DNA of 64,000 nt from the NCBI GenBank assembly GCA_963847085.1, contig CAWJYO010000011.1, forward strand, positions 372,001-436,000, in the 5' to 3' direction. The notes beneath the pieces are model-generated. The model worked only from the letters and a program-made list of their open reading frames with translations. It searched no databases and was not told the origin of the DNA. The translations under genes were made by a program, and so were the position numbers. Each line of letters opens with the position of its first letter. Position 1 is the stretch's first letter. The stretch is from Ilyomonas sp963847085 (GTDB lineage Bacteria > Bacteroidota > Bacteroidia > Chitinophagales > Chitinophagaceae). This document shows positions 1 through 9,404 of the stretch, piece by piece.

Positions 1-1171
1 GTTTGATGAGCGACCAGGGTGGCACCGGCGGAGAAATTTTTGTGATGGATTCGAGCGGCAAAAACAAAATTGATCTTACACCCAATCGTTCTTCTACACC
101 TGCATGGTTTGCATGGACGAAAGATGGAAATATGTTATTTACAGAGTTTGTTGGCGGCTCGGTTGCCATCAATCAACTGAATACAAAAAATGGTGAAACC
201 AAAAGTCTTTATAAAGGAGATGAAGCCATCCGTGCAGGCAACGAAGAAACAAGTCTTTCAATCGCCCAAACTAAAGCTGGGCTTCAGTTTGCGGTGATTC
301 GTTCATCATGGAATAATGTGCCCGAAGTGTGGGCAGGAAGCCTTAATCATCTTACTCAAATCTCCCATTTAAACGATCCTATTCAAAAGCCTTTTGTAAG
401 AGCAACCAACCTACAATGGACGAATGAAAACAGGCACATTCAGGGCTGGTTGTTGTATCCTGAACATTACGATTCTTCTAAAAAATATCCAATGCTGGTC
501 TGCGTTCATGGCGGTCCGGCATGGATCAGTTTGCCTGCCTGGAGTGCGCCCGATTTCAACACAACCGTTTACCCGCAACTGGGTTATTTTGTGTTCTTTC
601 CCAACCCGCGCGGCAGTTACGGACAGGGAGAAATGTTTACAAAAGCAAACCGCCGCGATTGGGGTTTTGGCGATTTAAGAGATATTGTAAGCGGCATTGA
701 TACAGTGATCACAAAAGTGCCGGTTGATACTGCCCGGATTGGCATTTTGGGCTGGAGTTATGGCGGCTCAATGGCAATGATTGCGCCCACACAAACGCAT
801 CGTTTTAAAGCTTCGGTTGTTGGCGCAGGCGCGGGCGATTGGCTGAGTTATTATGGACAAAACAGCATTGACAAATGGATGAATTCTTACTTCAACGTAT
901 CGCCTTATGATGATCCTGCGCCGTATGCAAAATTATCGGCCATGACCTACATCAAACAAACCCAAACACCAACGCTTGATATCTGGTGGGTGAGCGAGAT
1001 GGCGAATGCCCGCCACCGCAATCGTTTCAATACTGGCACGCATTGAAAGAACTGGGCGTGCCAACTACTTTAAAAGTATATGCAGATGAAGGTCATAGCT
1101 TTTATAAGTTGGAAGACATGATTGATGTTTGCACACGCACATTCGATTGGTTTGAAAAATGGTTGAAATGA
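1..1171 (+). CDS. S9 family prolyl oligopeptidase, C-terminal part (frameshifted)
   Basis: Serine peptidase of family S9 (prolyl oligopeptidase/acylaminoacyl peptidase type), probably exported. The 5' end lies outside the window. The first ~120 residues look like the tail of a TolB/WD40-like propeller (a SGKNKIDLTP-type blade). The alpha/beta hydrolase domain follows, with a VHGGPAW oxyanion region, the nucleophile elbow GWSYGG near base 755, an Asp region (GERDGECPPPQSF) and the catalytic His in DEGHSFYK near base 1095. The frame changes near 978-986 (net +2 or -1): the first frame runs to base 1046 and the second is read from about 983. Both sides match the family, so I join them. The stop lies 54 bases before the asparaginase gene, so the two may be cotranscribed. 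The family is clear; the substrate is unknown. Confidence 0.85.
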
Positions 1172-1224
1172 GGAGTGTGCAGATGAGTTTTTTAAAGAAG
1201 ATCAATTACTAATTTATACAAGTT

Positions 1225-2256
1225 ATGTCAACATCACGCCGCAAATTTATCGGTAGTTCCTTTTTGGGTTCTCTTGCTTTGTTGGGCAGCCCCTCTGTAT
1301 TTGCAAAAAAAGGGGCAAAAACAAAAATCGTTACCAACAAACCTGTTGTTATTTCTACTTGGGATTTTGGAAAAACTGCTAATGCAGAAGCCTGGAAAAC
1401 GCTAAGCAAAGGTGGTCGTGCATTGGATGCTGTGGAAGCTGGCGTAAAAATTCCGGAAGCCGATCCAACTATTCAAACCATTGGTTATGGTGGCCTGCCC
1501 GATAGAGACGGACATGTAACCTTGGATGCCTGTATTATGGATGAGGCTTACAACTGCGGCTCAGTGATGTGCCTGGAGAATATTATGCACCCCATCTCTG
1601 TTGCGCGATTGGTAATGGAAAAAACGCCGCATGTTATTTTAGTAGCTGATGGTGCGTTGCAGTTTGCTTTGGCAAATGGTTTTAAAAAGCAAAATTTACT
1701 AACGCCCGAAAGTGAAAAAGCCTGGAAAGAATGGCTCAAAACATCCAAATACAAGCCCGAAGTAAATATTGAAAACAGGTTGTATCAAAAAGGTAAAGAC
1801 CCGATGCCGGGAGGCCACGACAACCACGATACGATTGGCATGATGGCAATGGACAGCAACGGCAATTTAAGCGGCGCCTGCACCACCAGCGGCATGGCTT
1901 TTAAAATGCGCGGCAGGGTTGGCGATTCGCCGGTAATTGGTGCTGGTTTGTATGTTGACAATGAAGTAGGCGCTGCTACATCATCAGGTGTTGGTGAAGA
2001 AGTTATCCGCATTGTGGGTTCGCATTTGGTGGTTGAACTGATGCGTCAGGGGATGAAACCAAAAGAGGCGTGCAAGGCAGCCGTGGAGCGCATTATACAG
2101 CGCAGCCCCGAAAAATCGAAAGACATACAAGTTGGTTTTATTGCTTTGAATAAGGAGGGCGAATATGGTGGTTATGCGTTGCAACCGGGCTTTACCTATT
2201 CGGTGAAAAGCAATGATGTAGAAACTATTTTTAAAGCAGAAAGTCATTATCAGTAA
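1225..2256 (+). CDS. N4-(beta-N-acetylglucosaminyl)-L-asparaginase (glycosylasparaginase, Ntn hydrolase)
   Basis: Cleaves the GlcNAc-Asn bond of glycoasparagine during glycoprotein breakdown. 343 residues. The N-terminus TSRRKFIG followed by a hydrophobic stretch ending in PSVFA resembles a Tat signal peptide, so the enzyme is probably periplasmic. The autoprocessing site of the family is visible as HDNHDTIGMMAMD near residue 200; the Thr becomes the N-terminal nucleophile of the beta chain. The downstream motif GRVGDSPVIGAGLY and the Gly/Ala-rich GAATSSGVGEE are typical of the bacterial glycosylasparaginase branch rather than plant-type isoaspartyl peptidases. Intact. The ATG is the first in frame after the preceding stop. 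One GCAAAAACAAA copy lies just after the signal peptide (1315-1325). Confidence 0.9.
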   Translation: MSTSRRKFIGSSFLGSLALLGSPSVFAKKGAKTKIVTNKPVVISTWDFGKTANAEAWKTLSKGGRALDAVEAGVKIPEADPTIQTIGYGGLPDRDGHVTLDACIMDEAYNCGSVMCLENIMHPISVARLVMEKTPHVILVADGALQFALANGFKKQNLLTPESEKAWKEWLKTSKYKPEVNIENRLYQKGKDPMPGGHDNHDTIGMMAMDSNGNLSGACTTSGMAFKMRGRVGDSPVIGAGLYVDNEVGAATSSGVGEEVIRIVGSHLVVELMRQGMKPKEACKAAVERIIQRSPEKSKDIQVGFIALNKEGEYGGYALQPGFTYSVKSNDVETIFKAESHYQ

Positions 2257-2294
2257 GTGGTGAATAGTGAGTGAAAAAAGCATAAATAAAAAGA

Positions 2295-3032
2295 ATGGAT
2301 AAAAAAAAAAAGCAAAACTTGAAATCTGCGCTTTTCACATTGATTCCTGCATCATTGCAGAAAGAGCGGGTGCTGCAAGGATTGAATTGTGTGATAACCC
2401 TTTGGAAGGCGGCACTACGCCAAGTTATGCAACCATCAAAAAAGCAAGAGAAAAAATATCCATTTTACTATATCCCAATCGTTCGTCCACGGGCAGGAAA
2501 TTTCTCTTATAGTGATGATGAATTTGCGATTTTGAAAGAGGACATCCTGATGTGCAAGCAACTGAGCTGCGATGGTATTTCGACAGGTGTACAAAAGATA
2601 AACGGCGAAATAGATACCGAACGTTTGCAACAGATAGTTGAATGGGCTTACCCTATGGGCGTTACCTGCCACCGCGTATTTGATTGTACGCCCGATCCTT
2701 TTAAAGCTTTGGAAGATATTATTCATTGCGGTTGCGAGCGGATATTGACATCGGGTTTACAAAGCGCAGCACCAAAGGGAACTGCATTGTTACAACAACT
2801 GATACAACAAGCCGGCAACCGCATCATCATTATGCCGGGTGCCGGTGTGAACTCTTTAAATATTGCAAAGCTAAAAGAAGAAACAGGCGCTACAGAATTC
2901 CATTCTTCAGCCAAAAGAATTGCACCTAATCCGGTTATTTATTTAAACAAAGAAGTGAGCGATTATGGAAATGTTTATATAGCAGATGAAGATGAAGTGA
3001 AGGCAATGGTGAAAGCGTTGGAACACAGATGA
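2295..3032 (+). CDS. cutC: CutC family copper homeostasis protein (frameshifted)
   Basis: TIM-barrel protein of the CutC family, about 245 residues, cytoplasmic; the copper role is inherited from the family name and is weakly proven. The second half is clear: RPRAGNFSYSDDEF, CDGISTGVQ..GEID, CHRVFDCTPDP, RILTSGLQSAAP, IIIMPGAGVN and EFHSSAKR are family motifs. The N-terminal half is recovered only in another frame (ICAFHIDSC, RIELCDNPLEGGTTPSY). The frame is wrong after a run of 11 A near 2302-2312, consistent with one missing A, and shifts back near 2470 through one extra base (CCC[A]ATCGTT). The ATG at 2295 lies 38 bases after the asparaginase stop. The stop codon lies inside an inverted repeat shared with the converging tetR gene. 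Confidence 0.8.
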   Translation: MDKKKKQNLKSALFTLIPASLQKERVLQGLNCVITLWKAALRQVMQPSKKQEKKYPFYYIPIVRPRAGNFSYSDDEFAILKEDILMCKQLSCDGISTGVQKINGEIDTERLQQIVEWAYPMGVTCHRVFDCTPDPFKALEDIIHCGCERILTSGLQSAAPKGTALLQQLIQQAGNRIIIMPGAGVNSLNIAKLKEETGATEFHSSAKRIAPNPVIYLNKEVSDYGNVYIADEDEVKAMVKALEHR

Positions 3033-3141
3033 CACAGAAAAAACGGATGCTTTCCATGTAATATTGAATTTTGTTCAGAAAATTTTCCAGTAAAATAAAA
3101 TCCTTGTAAATCCGTGCATGCAATCCGTGTCATCTGTGTTC
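3021..3141. repeat. Inverted repeat between convergent cutC and tetR genes
   Basis: Arms GAACACAGATGACACAG (3021-3037) and CCGTGTCATCTGTGTTC (3125-3141) are complementary apart from the outermost base. Between them are further matching pieces (ACGGAT and ATCCGTG). The left arm contains the cutC stop codon; the right arm ends 7 bases before the tetR stop. It may act as a bidirectional terminator or be a remnant of a palindromic intergenic repeat; I cannot tell which. Confidence 0.6.
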
Positions 3142-3148
3142 TATCTAA

Positions 3149-3739
3149 TCATTTTCGCAATCCATCCAGCATAATGGTAATCATATTTTCTTCCAGCTCT
3201 TTATCATTGATTTTACGTTGGCTGCGGTGCCAGCTTTCAATGCCGCTAATGGCATGAAGCATAATCAACACCGCGGTGGAAGCATCAATGGGCTTGATTT
3301 CTTTGGCCTCAATGCCTTGTTCAACAATAGCTGCAAAGCGTTTGCGAAAGTTCCTTCTCTGTGTTTGAAAATTAGATAAATAAGGCTCGGCAAGATGTCG
3401 CCATTCGCGATCGCTTACATGCACTTCGTCCCAATGAAAAATCATCTGGTTAATTAAAAAATGAAGCAAAGCTTCGATCTTTTGAATTGCACCAATTTCT
3501 TCGCTTTCGATGCGGCTCATTTCTTCCCAATAGCGGTTAGCCACTTCAAAACAGATGTCGTGAAGCAAATCGGTTTTACTGCGGATATGATTGTATAAAC
3601 TCGCCGCTTCCACGCCCACTTTTTCTGCCAGATCGCGCATACTGGCTGCTTTGTAGCCTTTCTCTAAAAACAAACCGGCAGCGGCTTGCACAATAATGTC
3701 TTTGCGTGAAGTGTCTTTGTTAGTTTGTATGCGTGCCAT
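3149..3739 (-). CDS. TetR/AcrR family transcriptional regulator
   Basis: 196 residues. The N-terminal TetR_N helix-turn-helix is clear: RKDIIVQAAAGLFLEKGY, then SMRDLAEKVGVEAASLYNHI, then RSKTDLL. The C-terminal ligand domain (EVANRYWEEMSRIE..., LMLHAISGIESWH) resembles the KstR2/FadR-like group that senses acyl-CoA thioesters, but the ligand is not readable from sequence. It is transcribed alone on the minus strand and its 3' end faces cutC. No obvious target gene lies next to it, as mqnC upstream is on the same strand behind a 255-base gap. Confidence 0.9.
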   Translation of the reverse strand: MARIQTNKDTSRKDIIVQAAAGLFLEKGYKAASMRDLAEKVGVEAASLYNHIRSKTDLLHDICFEVANRYWEEMSRIESEEIGAIQKIEALLHFLINQMIFHWDEVHVSDREWRHLAEPYLSNFQTQRRNFRKRFAAIVEQGIEAKEIKPIDASTAVLIMLHAISGIESWHRSQRKINDKELEENMITIMLDGLRK

Positions 3740-3858
3740 GAGGAAAAGCTTTGAGGTATTAGCTGTTAGCTACGAGCCGCAGCTTGCTTGCTTTACTGTT
3801 ATGAAATAATAATACGGTTACACCTTGCCTAATCATTGTTCGGAACGTTGAAGTGAGA

Positions 3859-3891
3859 TTCTTTTTCTCTTTTAAGTAAAGAGAAAAAGAA
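3859..3891 (-). terminator. Hairpin downstream of mqnC
   Basis: Perfect 14-bp inverted repeat TTCTTTTTCTCTTT (3859-3872) and AAAGAGAAAAAGAA (3878-3891) with a 5-base loop, in the 255-base gap between the mqnC stop and the tetR start. The stem is AT-rich, so termination strength is uncertain. Nothing else was recognised in this gap except repeats of the AGCTACGAG/AGCTC type near 3765-3785. Confidence 0.4.
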
Positions 3892-3994
3892 CAAATCTTC
3901 GATTACAACAAGCGATGCCATAAAAAACCAAAGCTCGTTCCACAAAACTGCATTTTGTTTTTACTTGTATTTACTCATCACTCATAGCTCAAAG

Positions 3995-5119
3995 CTAATA
4001 ATCAATCACCTGCTCAACAATTGCATCCGGAATCTTCCGCCATTCATATTGCTGATTGCGAAGCTGCGGCTCAAAACCGGCTTCGCGAATGGCTTGCTGA
4101 ATGGTGGTTGATGTAAACCTGTGTGGCGCGCCGGCAGCACTCACTACGTTCTCTTCTATCATAATGCTGCCCCAATCGTTAGCGCCTGCATTTAAGCAAA
4201 GTTGTGCGGTTTGCTTGCCCACTGTGAGCCAGCTTGCCTGTATGTTCAACACATTCGGAAGCATGATGCGACTTAAAGCAATCATGCGAATGTATTCTTC
4301 TGCAGTGGTTAAATTGTGTACACCACGAATGCGCGTGAGCAAGGTATCAACATCCTGAAACGTCCATGGAATAAACGCAAGAAAGCCCTTTGCAGTAGCA
4401 GGTTTGATAGCTTGTGTATCGCGAATGCGAATGAGATGAATAAAGCGTTCTTCAATAGTTTCAACATGACCAAACATCATCGTCGCGCTTGTGGTAATGT
4501 GTTGCTCGTGCGCTTCGTGCATGATGGCAAGCCATTCATCCGCACCGCATTTTCCTTTGCTGATTAAACGCCTTACCCGGTCAACTAAAATTTCTGCACC
4601 TGCACCAGGCAAAGAATCCATGCCGGCTTCGCGCAAGGCCTTGATAACATCATGATGGCTCATCTTTTCGAGCTTGCAGATGTGCGCAATTTCCGGTGGC
4701 CCGAGTGTATGAAGTTTGAGCGATGGAAACTCTTCTTTTAATTGTCGGAATGTTTTGGCATAAAAATCCAAACCGAGCTGTGGATGATGGCCGCCTTGTA
4801 ACAACAACTGCTCGCCACCATATTTAAAGGTTTCATGTATTTTACGGCGATAGGTATCCATGTCTGTAATGTAAGCATCAGGACTTCCGGGAATGCGATA
4901 AAAATTACAGAACTTACAATTGGCAATGCACACATTGGTGGTGTTCACATTGCGGTCTATCTGCCAGGTTACTTTGCCATGTGGCACTTGTTTTTTGCGC
5001 AATTCATCAGCCACATACATCAGCTCTGTAAGCGGTGCATGATGAAATAAATAAACGCCTTCTTCAACTGATAAAAACTCAAAATTGAGGGCTTTATCAT
5101 ACAACTGGTCTAACTCCAT
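3995..5119 (-). CDS. mqnC: Cyclic dehypoxanthinyl futalosine synthase (radical SAM, menaquinone pathway)
   Basis: Radical SAM enzyme of the futalosine route to menaquinone: it converts dehypoxanthinyl futalosine into its cyclic form. 374 residues from the chosen ATG. The radical SAM cysteines are in CIANCKFCNF (CX3CX2C). GGEQLLLQGGHHP, HTLGPPEI and DSLPGAGAEIL are typical of the CofH/MqnC/MqnE family, and LQGGHHPQLGLDFY favours MqnC over MqnE. The frame stays open 35 codons upstream, but those codons translate a REP-like repeat (the peptide DCFVPRNDA), so the start MELDQLYDK at 5119 is preferred. No other mqn gene lies in the window. Confidence 0.9.
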   Translation of the reverse strand: MELDQLYDKALNFEFLSVEEGVYLFHHAPLTELMYVADELRKKQVPHGKVTWQIDRNVNTTNVCIANCKFCNFYRIPGSPDAYITDMDTYRRKIHETFKYGGEQLLLQGGHHPQLGLDFYAKTFRQLKEEFPSLKLHTLGPPEIAHICKLEKMSHHDVIKALREAGMDSLPGAGAEILVDRVRRLISKGKCGADEWLAIMHEAHEQHITTSATMMFGHVETIEERFIHLIRIRDTQAIKPATAKGFLAFIPWTFQDVDTLLTRIRGVHNLTTAEEYIRMIALSRIMLPNVLNIQASWLTVGKQTAQLCLNAGANDWGSIMIEENVVSAAGAPHRFTSTTIQQAIREAGFEPQLRNQQYEWRKIPDAIVEQVIDY

Positions 5120-5188
5120 ATCTTTTCTTTTGCAATGCAAAAATACAAGTGAGAATGTTAGGGAAGAAACAAGGATGGAGGAGCAAGC

Positions 5189-5340
5189 GTCATTGCGAGG
5201 CACGAAGCAATCTGTGGATGGCATAATCAGATTGATTGCAAACGATAAATTGTTGATAGTAATCCAACAGAATTAGCGCTTTTATTATTCATAAACAGTC
5301 TAAATTGTATAGCAAAGATTGCTTCGTGCCTCGCAATGAC
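5189..5340. repeat. 152-bp element with inverted ends (copy 1)
   Basis: Starts with GTCATTGCGAGG and continues CACGAAGCAATCT (5189-5213), ending with the exact inverted copy (5316-5340). The interior is AT-rich and partly alignable to the second 152-bp element at 5718-5869 (for example TGATTGCAAA against TGATTACAAA). It looks like a MITE or REP-type non-autonomous element. It lies 15 bp downstream of the GIY-YIG stop. Confidence 0.75.
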
Positions 5341-5355
5341 GAGAATGTAATCTGC

Positions 5356-5658
5356 TCACCATTTTGACACTTCTTTCTCCCACAGGTCTTCCCAGTTTGG
5401 GTTCGCTGCATTTATTAAAGCACATTTTTGCGCACGGTTGTCTGCTTTGATTCTTTTCTCTTCATCTATCGCTTCTTCAATGGTAGAAAATGAACAAAAC
5501 CAAACCAAGTGAACAACATTGTATTTAGCAGTAAAGCTGTGCGGATATTTTTTGCTTTTGTGCTCTTGCACTCTGTGTATTAAATCTGAGGTAATGCCTG
5601 TGTATAAAACGGTCTTTAGTTGATTGGTCATGATGTAAACAGTACCACCTCTTTGCAT
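5356..5658 (-). CDS. GIY-YIG single-domain nuclease
   Basis: 100 residues, a whole protein made of one GIY-YIG domain of the UPF0213/excinuclease-like kind. The first strand GGTVYIMTN, then LYTGITSDLIHRVQEHK with the catalytic Arg, and EEAIDEEKRIKADNRAQK with the metal-binding Glu are visible. Such short proteins are abundant in Bacteroidota and their cellular role is unknown. It is bracketed by two 152-bp inverted-end elements (15 bp on one side, 59 bp on the other), which raises the possibility that the nuclease and the repeats move or spread together. Confidence 0.88.
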   Translation of the reverse strand: MQRGGTVYIMTNQLKTVLYTGITSDLIHRVQEHKSKKYPHSFTAKYNVVHLVWFCSFSTIEEAIDEEKRIKADNRAQKCALINAANPNWEDLWEKEVSKW

Positions 5659-5717
5659 CTTAGTTTCGGTTTTGTTGTAAAAATATTTAATAAAGAAAAG
5701 CAGAATTATATGATTTC

Positions 5718-5869
5718 GTCATTGCGAGGAACGAAGCAATCTGTACCATACAATTGAGGCTGATTACAAATAGTAAAGCTGCTTGTATGATTCATTCAAA
5801 ATTGACTATTCACAATTCAAAGTCTGCCTCATTCTTCTATTCCCAGATTGCTTCGTGCCTTGCAATGAC
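5718..5869. repeat. 152-bp element with inverted ends (copy 2)
   Basis: Same length and end structure as 5189-5340: GTCATTGCGAGG plus AACGAAGCAATCT at 5718-5742, and the inverted form with two mismatches at 5845-5869. It ends 7 bp from the pgl stop. The interior differs in sequence from copy 1 but is alignable in parts. Confidence 0.75.
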
Positions 5870-5876
5870 GAAACAC

Positions 5877-6644
5877 CTACTTCACCTCCGCAGCCGCGGC
5901 TTCATCCATAAACCAATGGAGTTCGCCTTTTGGCTTTATGATTTGTGCGGGATATTCATTAGGGTTGTAGTCGTCTTTCAGAATGTGCTTTACCGCTTCG
6001 GCTTTGCCCTTTCCGGCTACCATAAACATTACCAGAGCCGAATGATTGGCAACCGGATGTGTAATCGTAATACGATACATGCTTTGTTCGTCTAAATAAA
6101 AAGAATCTACCCATTTGTTTTCTTCAAAAATGATCGGATGATGCGGAAAGAGTGATAACGTATGCGAGTTGTCTCCAAGACCTAACATTAATAAATCGAA
6201 TGTTGTAAAAGGTGTGTTTTCAGGATGGTCATCGGGATGATGCGTATGCACCAACGGAAAGTATTCGTGCAACAATTTTTCATAAGCAGCAGCCGATTCC
6301 TGTGGCGTTATATTGTCGGTCTGCATCACATGAATATTCTCTTTCTTTACCGGCACTTTGTTTAGCAAAGTATCAAACGCCATCTTAGCATTATTACGAT
6401 CATCAGTAAAAGGAACAAAGCGTTCATCGCCCCAAAAAAAGTGGATTCTGCTCCAATCAATATGAGATTTATAAGCATCAGTTGCCAGCAGATCGTACAA
6501 GTCTTTGGGTGTGTTGCCACCTGTTAATGCAAACGTATAGCGCGATTGTTTTTGCAAGGTTTGGTTGATGTGTTCAACAATAAAATCGGCAGTCTGTGTA
6601 TTGAGTTCTGTTGTGTTTTTGGCGATGTGTAATTGCATATTCAA
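5877..6644 (-). CDS. pgl: 6-phosphogluconolactonase
   Basis: Hydrolyses 6-phosphogluconolactone to 6-phosphogluconate in the oxidative pentose phosphate pathway; cytoplasmic. 255 residues, the normal size of the DevB/Pgl family. Motifs: FALTGGNTPKDLYDLL near residue 40, HFFWGDERFVPFTDDRNN near 68, LLMLGLGDNSHTLSLFP near 150 and the C-terminal ELHWFMDEAAA. A second in-frame Met lies two codons downstream. No zwf or gnd is beside it. It is preceded by a hypothetical gene on the same strand with a 24-base gap that holds a TTTGTTTTTGC copy (6649-6659). Confidence 0.93.
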   Translation of the reverse strand: MNMQLHIAKNTTELNTQTADFIVEHINQTLQKQSRYTFALTGGNTPKDLYDLLATDAYKSHIDWSRIHFFWGDERFVPFTDDRNNAKMAFDTLLNKVPVKKENIHVMQTDNITPQESAAAYEKLLHEYFPLVHTHHPDDHPENTPFTTFDLLMLGLGDNSHTLSLFPHHPIIFEENKWVDSFYLDEQSMYRITITHPVANHSALVMFMVAGKGKAEAVKHILKDDYNPNEYPAQIIKPKGELHWFMDEAAAAEVK

Positions 6645-6668
6645 AAGGTTTGTTTTTGCCCAAAAAAT

Positions 6669-7142
6669 TTAATCGGTTAGTTCATTCAAAAGCTTCTGGT
6701 AATCGTATTGTAAATCTTCATGCAACTCCGGTATCAAGTCCTGAATTTTATCCAATTGCGTTTTGTAAAGGTTCATTGTTGCCTGGTGTTTGTGCGATGC
6801 CATTCCATACAGTTTCATCGTGCGGCAAAAGTAAAGCCGCAACTGCGCTTCCGCTTCTTTATCTGCCATGTAGCGACAGTATCTGGCAATATCTTTCAAC
6901 ATTTTGCGCAATCCTTTCTGAATAAAATAACGGCTCGAAGGCAGGGAAGCAAAAGCATCGGTTATTTCGTGTTTGATGCTATCAACATAGGCTTGCTTGT
7001 CGCCGGAATCGAACAAAATAAAACTCAGGAGTTCTTTGTTTTCTTTCTTAAAACGCACCAGACGAAGACACAATTCTATCACCTCTTTTTGAGACAAACT
7101 TTTCAGTTCTTCCTTTATTTCCTGCGTACCTGCGGCTTTCAT
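6669..7142 (-). CDS. Conserved hypothetical helical protein
   Basis: 157 residues, charged and probably all-helical (for example IKEELKSLSQKEVIELCLRL and LRKMLKDIARYCRYMADKEA). No signal peptide, membrane segment or recognised domain. It lies 24 bases upstream of pgl on the same strand, so cotranscription is likely, but nothing links it to sugar metabolism by sequence. I do not recognise the family; the function is unknown. Confidence 0.7.
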   Translation of the reverse strand: MKAAGTQEIKEELKSLSQKEVIELCLRLVRFKKENKELLSFILFDSGDKQAYVDSIKHEITDAFASLPSSRYFIQKGLRKMLKDIARYCRYMADKEAEAQLRLYFCRTMKLYGMASHKHQATMNLYKTQLDKIQDLIPELHEDLQYDYQKLLNELTD

Positions 7143-7350
7143 CTCCTTTGATTTCGTATGACGAAAATAAGCGTTGATAACAACTTGTTTAGCAATTTGC
7201 TAAAAGAGAAAAAGAGCAAGAATTGATCATCCTGATTTATAACAAAAAATAAGGGCAAAACCTAAGCAATGGCATGGAAAAACCGCTGATTTTTAGTAGT
7301 TTCGCCAGATATGTAAAATATTGTTTTTACACTGTTTTTAGTAAAAAATT

Positions 7351-9331
7351 ATGAACGAAGAAACACTTACTTTAGAAAAGACATATCCGAAGACATATGG
7401 CGCCGATAGCATTCAGGTTTTAGAAGGTTTGGAAGCGGTGCGCAAACGTCCTGCCATGTACATTGGCGACGTAGGCGTAAAAGGCTTGCACCATCTTGTT
7501 TATGAAGTGGTTGATAACTCGATTGACGAAGCAATGGCGGGTTATTGCAAAAATATTATCGTTAACATTCATGAAGACAATTCAATTTCTGTTCAGGATG
7601 ATGGGCGCGGCATTCCTACCGGTATTACTACAAAAGAACAACGCAGCGCATTAGAAATTGTAATGACGGTGCTTCATGCCGGTGGCAAATTTGATAAAGA
7701 CACTTATAAAGTATCCGGTGGCTTGCACGGTGTGGGCGTAAGTTGCGTAAACGCATTAAGCACTGTTTGTCATGTTGTTGTTCACCGCGAAGGAAAAGTA
7801 TTTGAACAGGAATATCACACCGGTATTCCCGAATACCAGGTTCGTGAAATTGGCGTTTCTGATAAAACAGGAACGTATGTTCGCTTCTGGCCTGATCTTA
7901 TCCATTTTCCAGGTTGGTGTTTTTAATAAAGATATTCTCGAAGGCCGTTTGCGGGAATTATCTTATCTCAACAAAAAAATAAACATCACCTTAAATGATT
8001 ACCGCGAGCGGAACGAAGCGGGCGCTTATTACAGCAAAACATTTTATAGTGAAGGTGGCATTGTTGAATTTGTAGAAATGCTCGACAAAAATGGCAACCG
8101 CTCCTCGCTCATTGGCAAGCCATTATACGTTGACGGGCACGATGCAGCGAGTAATATTGCTGTTGAAGTAGCACTTACTTATAACGATGATTTTAAAGAG
8201 CATATTTTTTCTTACGTTAACAATATCAACACCATTGAAGGCGGCACACATGTTACCGGCTTTCGTCAGGCATTAACACGCGTTTTTAAAACCTACGGCG
8301 ATAAGCAAGGCTTGTTTGAAAAAGCCAAAGTAGCGGTGGAAGGCGATGATTTTCGCGAAGGGTTAAGTGCTATTATTTCGGTAAAAGTTCCCGAGCCGCA
8401 GTTTGAAGGTCAAACAAAAACAAAGCTTGGCAACAGCGATGTAAGCGGCGTGGTGCAAACGACCGTTGCGCGTGCATTAGAGCATTATTTAGAAGAAAAT
8501 CCAAAGGAAGCCAAGAACATCATCAGCAAAGTGGTGTTGGCAGCGCAAGCCCGCGTGGCAGCCAAAAAAGCCCGCGAAATGGTGCAGCGAAAAACAGTAT
8601 TGAGTGGTAGTGGGTTGCCAGGCAAACTGGCAGATTGCAGTGAACGCGATCCTGAGCGTTGCGAGCTATACTTAGTGGAAGGTGATAGCGCCGGCGGCAC
8701 TGCAAAGCAAGGCAGAGAGCGAAGCTTTCAGGCCATTCTTCCGCTTCGTGGTAAGATATTGAATGTAGAGAAAGCAATGGAGCATAAGATTTATGAAAAC
8801 GAAGAAATCCGCAACATTTTTACTGCCATGGGTGTAACCATTGGAACGGTGGATGACCCGAAAGCGTTGAATATTGTAAAGCTGCGTTATCACAAGCTGA
8901 TCATCATGACGGATGCTGATGTGGATGGCTCGCACATTGCAACCCTCATTCTTACTTTTATTTTCAGATATATGAAAGAACTGGTACAACAAGGTTATGT
9001 GTACATTGCGCAGCCACCGTTGTACTTGGTGAAGAAAGGCAAAGAAGCGCATTACGCTTATAGTGAAGAGCAGCGTAAAATGTGGATAGAAAGGATGTCG
9101 AACGGAAAGGAAGACAGCGTTGGTATTCAGCGTTACAAAGGTTTAGGTGAAATGAATGCCGACCAGCTTTGGGAAACCACGATGGACCCGGCACGCAGAA
9201 CATTGAAACAGGTAACAATAGAAAGTGCCGCTGAAGCCGACCGCGTTTTTAGCATGTTAATGGGCGATGATGTAGCACCGCGCAGGGAGTTTATTGAAAC
9301 CCATGCAAAATATGCGAAACTGGATGTGTAG
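7351..9331 (+). CDS. gyrB: DNA gyrase subunit B (one frameshift)
   Basis: ATPase subunit of DNA gyrase, a type II topoisomerase. The GHKL ATPase domain shows EVVDNSIDEA, DDGRGIPTGI and GGLHGVGVSCVNAL. The transducer domain follows, then the TOPRIM domain with LVEGDSAGGTAKQGR and DADVDGSHI, and the C-terminal QRYKGLGEMNADQLWETTMDP. These motifs, and the standard length (about 660 aa), favour GyrB over ParE. One extra base near 7895 (CTT[A]TCC; the protein should read FWPD-x-SIFQ) shifts the frame: the first frame ends at 7926 and the second continues to 9331. As gyrB is essential, this is most likely a sequence error. A strong hairpin follows the stop. Confidence 0.95.
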
Positions 9332-9346
9332 AAAATAAATTTGAAT

Positions 9347-9389
9347 AAAAACAAAAGGGGCTATCAAACCAATAGCTCCTTTTGTTTTT
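9347..9389 (+). terminator. Intrinsic terminator after gyrB
   Basis: Stem AAAAACAAAAGGGGCTAT / ATAGCTCCTTTTGTTTTT with a 7-base loop, beginning 15 bases after the gyrB stop and ending in a T-run. One G-T type mismatch. The converging DUF885 gene ends at 9405, so it may serve both strands. The T-rich arm is a near copy of the interspersed motif (TTTGTTTTTAC). Confidence 0.85.
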
Positions 9390-9404
9390 ACACAAAAAAT
9401 CATC

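Noticed and set aside
5120..5224. N-terminal extension of MqnC by 35 residues
   Set aside because: The extra codons translate the REP-like repeat (DCFVPRNDA) and homologs start at MELDQLYDK.
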